NCBI GenBank assembly: GCA_025923975.1
Contig: JAICEV010000171.1
Coordinates: forward strand, 1 to 7,338
Source: Propionibacteriaceae bacterium
GTDB lineage: Bacteria > Actinomycetota > Actinomycetes > Propionibacteriales > Propionibacteriaceae
Length of the DNA: 7,338 nt
Reading direction: 5' to 3'
Shown: positions 1-5,584 of the stretch, one piece after another
How the letters are laid out: each line of letters begins with the position of its first letter
Numbering within the stretch: the first letter of the stretch is position 1
Notes under the pieces: generated by a model
The model's database searches: none
Seen by the model: the letters and a program-made list of their open reading frames with translations, nothing else
What the model was told of the DNA's origin: nothing
Position numbers and translations under genes: made by a program

Positions 1-198
1 ACGATTTGTCGCCCAACGGCGGTAATGAATGAAGGCTAGGAAGATCTCTTCACCGCGCCGGTAGTCGCGCTCTCGCTCGGAGCCGCTGAGCTCACGGGCG
101 ACAACCTCGCGCCTGGTGCCGTCGACGACAATCGTCGCGTTCGGATTCGCCCGCAGGTTGTAATACCAGGCGGGGTTGTGCGGACGGCCGAAGTTGGA
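1..198 (-). pseudogene. F420-dependent oxidoreductase (DUF385/Ddn-like) C-terminal fragment
   Basis: Reading the minus strand from 198 down to the window edge gives 66 open codons with no stop. They begin SNFGRPHNPAWYYNLRANP and continue through TIVVDG, VVARELSG and a SERERDY segment to FIHYRRWATNR. This matches the core of the deazaflavin-dependent nitroreductase family (DUF385, Ddn-like split-barrel proteins that use reduced F420): the G-R-P-x-x-P-A-W-Y-x-N-L-x-A-N-P motif is its signature. The codon immediately upstream (199-201) is TAA, and no start codon precedes the motif, so the N-terminal third (about 40-50 residues by family comparison) is absent. The natural C-terminus probably lies just left of the window. 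The retained part has no frameshift, so the loss looks recent, or the join could be an assembly artefact. The family call comes from motif recognition; the substrate is unknown. Confidence 0.72.
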
Positions 199-515
199 TT
201 ACCCGGGAGGATCTGGTGCTTGACGCGATGCTCGAGCGTGCGGGTGAGCAGATCTCGGTTCCTGATACCGGCTCGCTGCGGAAGGATCTGTTCGCGCTTG
301 CGCGCACCGCGGCTGCAAACGCAGCCAGCCCGGAGGTCGCGGCGATGGCTCGCGCGGTGGTGGCGCAGATGCCATACGACAGCAGGCTCGCCGCAGCGAA
401 TCATCGCTTCTGGGACGAGCGCCTTGCTCTCGACGGTGCCATCGTCGAGCAGGCGATCGAGCGTGGTGAGGTCCCTCCCGATACCCAGCCCCGGCAGGTG
501 ATCGATGCAAGATAA
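199..515 (+). pseudogene. TetR/AcrR-family regulator, truncated at both ends
   Basis: An open frame reads ITREDLVLDAMLERA from about 198 and ends at a TAA at 513-515. A nominal GTG start lies at 216. ITREDLVLDAM resembles the end of the TetR helix-turn-helix domain, where proteins typically read R-W-P-T/S-R/K-E-x-L-V-x-D. The following 90 residues are helical and resemble the ligand-binding C-terminal domain of actinobacterial TetR proteins (FALARTAAANAASPEVAAM, then FWDERLALDGAIVEQAIERGEVPPDT). The protein stops at PRQVIDAR, where relatives usually continue for some 35-40 residues. It therefore lacks the DNA-binding domain and the last helices and cannot work as a repressor. It sits head to head with the oxidoreductase fragment, the usual arrangement of a TetR repressor and its target gene, which suggests the two were once a divergent pair. 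Confidence 0.68.
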
Positions 516-561
516 CCCCGCGTGTGGTGCCAGCGCGGCAGCTCGCCCCGCCAGGCGCCGC

Positions 562-567
562 TACCCT
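562..567 (+). promoter_or_regulatory. -10 box for a leaderless manC transcript
   Basis: TACCCT fits the actinobacterial TAnnnT -10 consensus. Six bases separate it from the ATG at 574, so transcription would be expected to start on the A of the start codon. No Shine-Dalgarno sequence precedes that ATG, which agrees with leaderless translation. I see no convincing -35 box. Confidence 0.5.
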
Positions 568-573
568 TTCCGC

Positions 574-1653
574 ATGCGTTACGTGTTGATCATGGCTGGT
601 GGATCAGGCAAGCGGCTCTGGCCACTGTCCCGGCAAGACATGCCTAAGCAGCTGTTGCGGATGGTTGGCGGCAAGAGCTTGCTGCGGATCGCGTACGAGC
701 GCTTGGAAGGCATCGTTTCGCCGGATCACATACTCATCTGCACAGCTGCCGATTACGCGGACGTGGTTGCTGCCGAGCTTCCCGAGGTCAGACCGGCCAA
801 CATCCTCGGCGAGCCGGAGGGTCGAGACTCGCTAAACGCCGTGGCGTGGCCCGCAGCAGTCCTTGCTGCTCGCGATCCTGACGCGGTCGTTGCGGTTGTC
901 ACCGCAGATCACATCATGCATCCGATTTCAGCGTTCCAGGGCGCAGTACTGGAAGGCTTCGAGATGGCCGAGAGCGATGAAGAGTTCCTGGTGACATTCG
1001 GGGTGGTGCCCACCGCGCCGCACACTGGATATGGATACCTGCGGCGGGGGGAAACACTCCCGGGTCACCCCGAGGTCTTTTCGGTCGTTGAATTCAAGGA
1101 GAAACCCGATCGCCCGACTGCTGAGGAGTATCTGGCCTCGGGGGAGTACTGGTGGAACTCTGGCATGTTCGTCTGGCGCGCCCGCACCTTGCTTGATCAG
1201 CTCAGGGTGCTGCAGCCAAAGACGCATGATGCGGTGGTGGAGCTGGCCGCAGCGCCCTATCGACTATCGGAGATCTATCCGGAGTTGCTCAAGATCAGCG
1301 TCGACTATGCCGTGATGGAGCCGGTCTCGCGGGGTGAGGGGAGCGCTCGCGTCGTCGCAGTGCGGCTGCCGATCACCTGGCACGATGTTGGCGGCTACGC
1401 AGCGCTCGGCGAGCAGCTGCCGCGTGACGAACACGGCAACGCCACCCATGGCGTTGCGGTGTTGGTCGACGCCCGCGACAATCTGGTGATCAACAATGCC
1501 GAAGGCGGCCGAGTCGTGGCTGTCGTCGGCCTCACTGACACGGTGATCGTGCAGACGCCGCAGATCACTTTGGTTTGCCCAATCTCAGAGGCCGAGCGGA
1601 TCAAGGAACTAGTCGCCGAGGTCACTTCTCAGCTCGGCGGCAGCTACGCATAG
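574..1653 (+). CDS. manC: Mannose-1-phosphate guanylyltransferase (GDP-mannose pyrophosphorylase)
   Basis: This cytoplasmic enzyme makes GDP-mannose and pyrophosphate from mannose-1-phosphate and GTP, supplying mannosyl donors for envelope glycans, glycolipids and protein mannosylation. At 359 residues it matches the single-domain form, without the phosphomannose isomerase domain of bifunctional proteins. The nucleotide-binding signature AGGSGKRLWPLSR covers residues 8-20, followed by PKQLL at 24-28. Other landmarks are EPEGRDSLNA at 80-89, TADH at 110-113 (the metal and nucleotide site region), GYGYL at 152-156, FKEKPDRP at 174-181, WWNSGMF at 193-199, VDYAVMEP at 243-250 and WHDVGG at 269-274. 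An in-frame ATG at 505 would add 23 low-complexity residues. I prefer 574 because the family starts directly before the first beta strand (MRYVLIMAGG) and a -10 box is placed for leaderless expression there. The gene is monocistronic and converges with the F420 operon. Confidence 0.93.
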   Translation: MRYVLIMAGGSGKRLWPLSRQDMPKQLLRMVGGKSLLRIAYERLEGIVSPDHILICTAADYADVVAAELPEVRPANILGEPEGRDSLNAVAWPAAVLAARDPDAVVAVVTADHIMHPISAFQGAVLEGFEMAESDEEFLVTFGVVPTAPHTGYGYLRRGETLPGHPEVFSVVEFKEKPDRPTAEEYLASGEYWWNSGMFVWRARTLLDQLRVLQPKTHDAVVELAAAPYRLSEIYPELLKISVDYAVMEPVSRGEGSARVVAVRLPITWHDVGGYAALGEQLPRDEHGNATHGVAVLVDARDNLVINNAEGGRVVAVVGLTDTVIVQTPQITLVCPISEAERIKELVAEVTSQLGGSYA

Positions 1654-1670
1654 CCGGTGAACCTGCCGAC

Positions 1671-1714
1671 TTGTCAGCGTGAGTGGTCGCTCGGGCGACC
1701 ACGGGCGCTGACAA
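1671..1714. terminator. Bidirectional hairpin terminator between manC and the DUF3105 gene
   Basis: Two nested perfect inverted repeats form one long hairpin. The outer arms are TTGTCAGCG (1671-1679) and CGCTGACAA (1706-1714); the inner arms are GTGGTCGC (1683-1690) and GCGACCAC (1695-1702), around a TCGG loop. The only interruption is a 3x3 internal loop, TGA against GGG. It starts 17 bases after the manC stop and ends 18 bases before the stop of the convergent gene, the expected place for a shared terminator. There is no T tract on either strand, as is common in actinobacteria. Confidence 0.75.
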
Positions 1715-1732
1715 CTCGGAGCTCCCAGCGGG

Positions 1733-2512
1733 TCAGGCGCCGCTAGGCTCCGGGGAGCTCTCAGTCGGGTACTTGGCCATGAAGTCCTGGATTGCGGCGC
1801 CGCTGACGTTGGTGCAAGCCTGCCGCACACCTCTTTGCTTCGTGACATCGGCGGGATCACTCGGATCGGCTGTCCAACGCGTGATCACGATGTTCTTACC
1901 AGCTGGGAAGCCAGCGCCGTCAGCGTCAGACCAGGGTGCCGCAATGAACTTGTCTGCCGGGTTGTAGTCGTCGCTGCCGAACGTCTTGGAGATCCGCTGC
2001 AGGTTGTTGATCTCCTTGTCGGGGGCGTTGGCGCGATACCAGACGACTGTGTAGCCGTGCTCCAGGTTGTGCACCAAGGTCTCCACCGCAGATCGATCAG
2101 CTTCGGCGTAGAAGTGCTTGGTGAACGGCGCCGGATTCGCGTAATGGCTTCCGGAGTCAGGTGGAGTCTGGGCGTAGGGGACCTTGGTGCCGTCCGGAAC
2201 GTGATCTTGGTTGCCGGTGGCCTCATTTTCAGCAATCGGGTCGCAACCTGCGTCAGCGAGACTGGTGCCGATGTCGGCCCTGGTGGCATTCCGGGCACGA
2301 TAGTCATCGATGAAGAGGTAGACCGGGTACGCCAGCAGCGCCATCGCAAGCACGAAACAGATGACTAGCAACCGGATGGTCCGGTTGCGCTGTTCCTTTT
2401 TTCGGGCGGCCTCGAAGGAGGCTAGCTTGGCGCGGCGGCTCTGTGGCGAGGATGCGGTCTTGGTGGCTGCGCCGTTGCCCCCAGCCTTCTCGTCACTCTT
2501 GGCTTTCGCCAC
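1733..2512 (-). CDS. Membrane-anchored DUF3105 family protein
   Basis: This protein of unknown function has 259 residues. The first 45 are charged and disordered (rich in Lys, Arg, Ala and Gln). A single transmembrane helix follows at about 46-68 (LLVICFVLAMALLAYPVYLF), then an extracytoplasmic domain. That domain carries the DUF3105 pattern: HVPDGTKVPYAQTPPDSGSH at 104-123, with histidines at 104, 123 and 133, then VHNLEHGYTVVWY at 147-159. The His-rich HNLEHG element suggests metal binding, but no function is established. Cys90 and Cys233 could form a disulfide. A longer frame starts at a TTG at 2539, but the GTG at 2512 has a clear AGGAG seven bases upstream and is preferred. Its start is 10 bases beyond the cofE stop, so it is the third gene of the cofD-cofE operon. 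Why it travels with F420 genes is not apparent from its sequence. Confidence 0.85.
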   Translation of the reverse strand: MAKAKSDEKAGGNGAATKTASSPQSRRAKLASFEAARKKEQRNRTIRLLVICFVLAMALLAYPVYLFIDDYRARNATRADIGTSLADAGCDPIAENEATGNQDHVPDGTKVPYAQTPPDSGSHYANPAPFTKHFYAEADRSAVETLVHNLEHGYTVVWYRANAPDKEINNLQRISKTFGSDDYNPADKFIAAPWSDADGAGFPAGKNIVITRWTADPSDPADVTKQRGVRQACTNVSGAAIQDFMAKYPTESSPEPSGA

Positions 2513-2519
2513 TGCGTCA

Positions 2520-2524
2520 CTCCT
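2520..2524 (-). promoter_or_regulatory. Ribosome binding site for the DUF3105 gene, overlapping the cofE stop
   Basis: AGGAG on the minus strand lies seven bases before the GTG at 2512 and shares two bases with the cofE TAG stop (2525-2523). It decides the start of the DUF3105 gene against the upstream TTG and suggests coupling to cofE translation. Confidence 0.7.
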
Positions 2525-3494
2525 ACCGATCTGTCTCAAGGAGTGGCGAGTCTATCTCGAGCTCCTGAGTGTTGGTCAGGTCAACAGACATGATGGCGCG
2601 CAGCAGGTTCTCGGCTTCCTCGCCCAATCTGGTCTGGGCCAGCAGCCGGGAGGCTTGCTCGCGGCGTTCGAGTGCCACGAGCTCCTCATAGCGATCCGGC
2701 TGCCCAGTGGCAACGAGAGCGGCGGCCAGCACGGCCTCTTGGCTCCCGAAACCAAACATGTCCTTGGCGGGGGCGCGAATCAGCTCACCCGCGGAGGAAT
2801 TGTTGTGGGTCACAAGCTCGCTGAGGCCGCGTACGACTGCCACTGGGCGTCCGCGCAGCTTGCCCTTCGCCAGATCGGCGGCTGCCGCCAGCTCGTCGGC
2901 GACGGCCATGACGGTCACCTGCAGCTCGTTGCCGTATGTGTCCCGAGCCCCCACATAGTCCTGCAGTACCTGAACCCCGGAGGCACCGATGGCGTGATCG
3001 GTCTGTCCCATCCGCCATGGCCGGCCGGCGGTGTCGGAGATGATCACACCCAGTCGAAGCCCGGAAGTAGCTACCAGCTGCTCGCGGAGCGCAACAGCAC
3101 TGGCGTCGGGATCCCGTGGCAGCAGCAAGATCGACTCCGCCGAGACGTTGGATGCATCGACACCGGCCGCGGCTATCGTCAGACCCCCGTGGGTGCGGAC
3201 GATGCGAGTTTCCCCGCGGCGGGCAACGGTCCGCCTGCTCTCCGATGTAATCAGCTCGGCGCGACGCGATGTCGGCTGAATGCGGCCCTCGGCCTTGCTA
3301 ATGATCTTGGATGTCACAACGACGATATCTCCGTCGCAGAGCGGTCCATGCGGGTCAGCTTCGGCGGCCGTGCATATTGCGGTTGCCAGATCAGTTCCGG
3401 CGACAACTTCCCCGATCCCGTCGGGGGCGAAGATGCTGATCATGGACGGCTGCTGCGGCGGCATCGAATCATCTGCAGCTACATGAGTGATCAT
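2523..3494 (-). CDS. cofE: Coenzyme F420-0:L-glutamate ligase, stand-alone form without the nitroreductase domain
   Basis: CofE (the N-terminal domain of FbiB) adds glutamates to F420-0 using GTP, giving polyglutamylated F420. Recognisable blocks are DGDIVVVTSKIISKAEGR at 54-71, GVDASNV at 111-117, LLPRDPD at 124-130, SDTAGRPWRMGQTDHAIG at 153-170, GARDTYGNEL at 182-191, VADELAAAADLAKGK at 198-212 and PVAVVRG at 217-223; these fit the metal- and substrate-binding regions of the family. Mycobacterial FbiB is about 450 residues because a C-terminal FMN-binding nitroreductase domain is fused to the ligase. Here the chain is 323 residues, and everything after about 245 (DMFGFGSQEAVLAAAL onward) is a short helical tail of some 78 residues. 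The start ATG overlaps the cofD stop (ATGA), implying translational coupling. No strong Shine-Dalgarno sequence is visible; in-frame ATGs at codons 11 and 18 are alternatives. Confidence 0.93.
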   Translation of the reverse strand: MITHVAADDSMPPQQPSMISIFAPDGIGEVVAGTDLATAICTAAEADPHGPLCDGDIVVVTSKIISKAEGRIQPTSRRAELITSESRRTVARRGETRIVRTHGGLTIAAAGVDASNVSAESILLLPRDPDASAVALREQLVATSGLRLGVIISDTAGRPWRMGQTDHAIGASGVQVLQDYVGARDTYGNELQVTVMAVADELAAAADLAKGKLRGRPVAVVRGLSELVTHNNSSAGELIRAPAKDMFGFGSQEAVLAAALVATGQPDRYEELVALERREQASRLLAQTRLGEEAENLLRAIMSVDLTNTQELEIDSPLLETDR

Positions 3495-4468
3495 GACGTA
3501 GCGGACTTGATCGCATAGCTGACGAAGGCGGCGGTAGTCGCCGGGTCCCGCATGATCAGATCGGTGACGACGGCCCGCAATCCGGCTTGCTGGACGCGCT
3601 CGGCGGAGGATGCATCGGCGGAATCCATCGTCCAGGCGTCCAGAACGCCCCCACGGGACCGGGCGCCATAGTGCAAGCCGACCGCGGCAGCATCGACATC
3701 GACGCCGATAGCGGGCAGCAGCCGGTGAGCCATGCCCAGCACGGGGGAACCGCCGAGAATCCCCGCGAAACCCACCACTGAGGCGGACGCGCGTCGCATC
3801 GCCTCGCGCACATCCGGCACTGCAAGGATCGGACCGATGGAGACCACGGGGTTGCTCGGTGCTACCAAGATCAGATCGGCCTCCTGGAGCGCCTCGATCA
3901 CACCCGGCGCCGGTCGTGCGGACTCCACGCCGACCAGGGTGACAGCCAGCGCCTCGGGACGGGCCTGAAGCCGTACCCAGTACTCCTGGAAATGCACGAC
4001 CCGTCGCTGACCTAGCGCCTCGGAGTCGGGGATCGTCACGTGCGTCTCCACCCGATCATCAGTCATCGGCAACAGCCTGAGCCGTGGCTCGTGAGCCAGC
4101 CAGCGACCGCACAGAGCCGAGGTCACCTCCGAGAGCGGACAACCGGCGTTCAGCATCTGAGTCCGGACCAGGTGGGTGCCCACATCACGGTCGCCCAGGG
4201 AAAACCAGGTCGGTTCGACGCCGTAGGAGGCCAGCTCCTCCATCACCCGCCAGCTTTCGTCCTCACGCCCCCAACCGCGTGCCGGATCACCGCCGCCGCC
4301 GAGGGTGTACATGATCGTGTCGAGGTCCGGACAGATTCGCAAACCGTGCAAGGTGATGTCGTCGGCGGTGTTGGCAATGACTGTGACTTCCGCTGTTGGG
4401 TAGGCGCGGCGTACCCCGAGCACGAACTTCGAGCCGCCGACCCCACCGGCCAAGATCACGATCCGCAC
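3491..4468 (-). CDS. cofD: F420 biosynthesis phospho(enol)pyruvyl/lactyl transferase CofD (FbiA)
   Basis: CofD/FbiA transfers the phosphoenolpyruvyl (mycobacteria) or 2-phospholactyl (archaea) group from its guanylylated donor to the deazaflavin FO, giving dehydro-F420-0 or F420-0. The protein is 325 residues, normal for the family. The N-terminal Rossmann-like loop is LAGGVGGSKF (6-15), followed by ANTADD (32-37) and HGLRICPDLDT (41-51), whose acidic residues fit the metal and FO site. Further blocks are LGDRDVGTHLVRT, APSNPVVSIGPIL and GILGGSPVLGMAHRLL. I chose the GTG at 4468 because homologues begin right at the first strand (M-R-I-V-I-L-A-G-G). A GTG at 4489 would add seven residues, and neither has a strong ribosome site; GGAA 10 bases before 4468 is the best candidate. 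It is the first gene of the cofD-cofE-DUF3105 operon and diverges from the membrane protein gene, so its promoter should lie in roughly 4469-4564, where I see no convincing -10 on this strand. Confidence 0.92.
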   Translation of the reverse strand: MRIVILAGGVGGSKFVLGVRRAYPTAEVTVIANTADDITLHGLRICPDLDTIMYTLGGGGDPARGWGREDESWRVMEELASYGVEPTWFSLGDRDVGTHLVRTQMLNAGCPLSEVTSALCGRWLAHEPRLRLLPMTDDRVETHVTIPDSEALGQRRVVHFQEYWVRLQARPEALAVTLVGVESARPAPGVIEALQEADLILVAPSNPVVSIGPILAVPDVREAMRRASASVVGFAGILGGSPVLGMAHRLLPAIGVDVDAAAVGLHYGARSRGGVLDAWTMDSADASSAERVQQAGLRAVVTDLIMRDPATTAAFVSYAIKSATS

Positions 4469-4552
4469 CGCACCAGTGTTCCATTCCACCTGGCAGATGA
4501 GCAGGCCTGAGTCAGTTCATCCACCTTGGCCTCCGGGTATCCGCATTGTCGT

Positions 4553-4558
4553 TACGCT
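4553..4558 (+). promoter_or_regulatory. -10 box for a leaderless transcript of the membrane protein gene
   Basis: TACGCT (TAnnnT) ends six bases before the ATG at 4565, so the predicted transcription start coincides with the start codon. This is the same geometry as at manC. No -35 box at normal spacing is clear. The short divergent region with cofD must hold promoters for both directions. Confidence 0.45.
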
Positions 4559-4564
4559 GAAAGG

Positions 4565-5308
4565 ATGGAGAGTTTGATGCGGTTGCGGGAACCGGCCGCG
4601 TGGGTCGCCTTTGGAGCCTTGGTGCTGAACCTCGTGCTTGCCATCGTGGCCATGGCGATCAATCAAGGCCCGCTTGCCAATGTGGCATTGGAATTGAGCG
4701 CTCGGGCCGCCAATCCGGTACCGCTGGTCGTGCTGGCAGTCCTGGTGACCTTCTGTGTGGTGCGTGAGCGTACGCCGCATGCGCGCCTGCTGACCATCCT
4801 CAGCCTCATCGCCGGCGTTCTCAGTGTGTTGTTTGGCCTGACGCTTGCGTTGTGGGCCCTTGCCGCCGAGCCCGTGCCAGTCATCGGAGTACTGACCGCC
4901 ATCCTGATACAAACGACCTCCGCCATCGCCGTGGTACTGCTGATCAAGCTCTTGCAGCTGCAGGCCGTGCCACGCCGGTTACCTGCCGGAATCGGACTGG
5001 CGCCGTACCTGGAACAGGTGCCGGCACCGCAGCCGGCGGACCAGCGGCTGCAACCAACTTGGCAGCCAGACGTGGCTACCGGTGCGGCGTGGCGGACCGC
5101 GGGAGAGGCGGCAGCTGGCGCTCCCGCAACTGGGTGGGGCGCGGATTCCTCGGCGGCCTGGCAGCCCATTCCCACGCAGCCCAACGGGCCACAACCCTAC
5201 GGGCCGAGGCCGCAAGGCACTGTCTCCGACGACCAGGCCAGCCGATCGCAGGGCCAGCGTGACGTGCAACCGCCAGCGGTGGACTGGTGGGGCCGCCCAC
5301 AGTCCTAA
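4565..5308 (+). CDS. Four-helix integral membrane protein with Pro/Gln-rich tail
   Basis: I do not recognise a named family. The 247-residue chain has four hydrophobic helices at about 13-32, 50-66, 75-99 and 103-129. Basic residues after helix 2 (RERTPHAR) and helix 4 (VPRRL) suggest both ends face the cytoplasm. Residues 135-247 form a low-complexity tail rich in Pro, Gln, Ala, Gly and Trp, ending in VDWWGRPQS; such tails are common on actinobacterial membrane proteins and may bind partners. Two starts compete. The ATG at 4565 matches a leaderless -10 box, while the ATG at 4577 (four residues shorter) has GGAG six bases upstream; either could be used. A TTG at 4526 is less likely. The gene lies between cofD and whiB2, divergent from the former. 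Its last codons form a strong hairpin. Confidence 0.82.
   Translation: MESLMRLREPAAWVAFGALVLNLVLAIVAMAINQGPLANVALELSARAANPVPLVVLAVLVTFCVVRERTPHARLLTILSLIAGVLSVLFGLTLALWALAAEPVPVIGVLTAILIQTTSAIAVVLLIKLLQLQAVPRRLPAGIGLAPYLEQVPAPQPADQRLQPTWQPDVATGAAWRTAGEAAAGAPATGWGADSSAAWQPIPTQPNGPQPYGPRPQGTVSDDQASRSQGQRDVQPPAVDWWGRPQS
5281..5305 (+). terminator. Hairpin built into the last codons of the membrane protein gene
   Basis: GGACT (5281-5285) pairs with AGTCC (5301-5305), and GTGGG (5287-5291) pairs with CCCAC (5296-5300) around a GCCG loop. This gives ten base pairs with a single bulged G at 5286. The stem ends directly before the TAA stop. No T tract follows at once, so it may be a weak or T-less terminator, a 3'-end stabiliser, or chance in GC-rich code. 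Confidence 0.4.
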
Positions 5309-5350
5309 GTGGACCTCACGCTCATTTTGTGCCCAATATCAGGAAACCAC

Positions 5351-5393
5351 TTGACTTTCCGGTATTGACAGGCATGTAATTTCACCAATGTCA
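5351..5393 (+). promoter_or_regulatory. Overlapping tandem promoters of whiB2
   Basis: Two sigma-70-like promoters overlap with a 14-bp offset. The first is TTGACT (5351-5356), 18 bases, TGTAAT (5375-5380). The second is TTGACA (5365-5370), 18 bases, TGTCAT (5389-5394). The first has the better -10, the second a perfect -35. TGACA (5366-5370) and TGTCA (5389-5393) also form an inverted repeat that could serve as an operator. The stretch is AT-richer than its surroundings. Transcription from the first would start near 5387, leaving a leader of about 185 bases before whiB2. Confidence 0.6.
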
Positions 5394-5396
5394 TTT

Positions 5397-5541
5397 GCAG
5401 TCTTCTGCTGATCCGGCGGAGCCGTACTCAGGTGAGTTGCTGCACAGCCAAGGGGGCACCCAGTAGCAGCGGGTGGCAGGTGCATACGGCGCAAGCCAAA
5501 ACCGGTACGGCGCCGCGAAGTCGTACTGGCTACGGGGTTTT
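5397..5541 (+). other. Foldable 5' leader of whiB2
   Basis: No gene is visible between the promoters and whiB2, but several hairpins can be drawn: GCAG/CTGC (5397-5408), CGGC/GCCG (5414-5424), CACCC/GGGTG (5457-5475), and GGC-GCAA-GCC with a GNRA tetraloop (5488-5497). The largest is CCGGTACG (5502-5509) with CGTACTGG (5522-5529), eight pairs including one G-U wobble. AAAACC (5498-5503) can instead pair with GGTTTT (5536-5541), which competes for the same CC. That could allow two alternative folds just ahead of the ribosome site. I do not recognise a known riboswitch class. Confidence 0.35.
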
Positions 5542-5545
5542 CATC

Positions 5546-5584
5546 ATGCGGGTCGAGGAGGCACAACTTAGATGTATGAGCTGA
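5546..5584 (+). CDS. Possible 12-codon upstream ORF overlapping the whiB2 start
   Basis: An ATG at 5546 opens a 12-codon frame (MRVEEAQLRCMS) that ends at TGA 5582-5584, ten bases inside whiB2 in another frame. The whiB2 ribosome site (AGGAGG, 5556-5561) lies inside it, so its translation would interfere with or feed initiation at whiB2. Its own ribosome site is weak (GGGG at 5534-5537). It could be chance. Confidence 0.25.
   Translation: MRVEEAQLRCMS
5556..5561 (+). promoter_or_regulatory. Ribosome binding site of whiB2
   Basis: AGGAGG is a full Shine-Dalgarno match, ten bases before the ATG at 5572, slightly longer than ideal spacing. An in-frame TAG at 5569-5571 rules out any longer WhiB2 form. 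Confidence 0.7.

Noticed and set aside
36..510. Several open frames of 70-120 codons on both strands of the left end.
   Set aside because: Their translations are Arg-, Ser- and Pro-rich with no motif. The only frames with family similarity are the oxidoreductase and TetR fragments.
604..636. Lys13 in the ManC signature (GGSGKRLWPLSR), where many bacterial enzymes have Thr or Ser, and GRDS in place of GRNT at 83-86.
   Set aside because: From memory, actinobacterial ManC proteins commonly carry these variants, so this looks like a clade trait and not a defect.
552..1745. A 12-base direct repeat, CAGGCGCCGCTA, at 552-563 and 1734-1745 on either side of manC.
   Set aside because: In 7.3 kb of GC-rich sequence one or two 12-mer pairs are expected by chance. 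The second copy lies in the DUF3105 coding end, and no mobile element features flank manC.
2361..3518. A 385-codon open frame on the plus strand opposite cofE.
   Set aside because: It is antisense to a gene with every CofE motif; its translation has no family resemblance and biased composition. Such shadow frames are usual in GC-rich DNA.
5387..5571. The whiB2 leader as a known riboswitch (c-di-AMP, cobalamin or similar).
   Set aside because: I could not find the conserved core of any class I know, so only a generic foldable leader is claimed.
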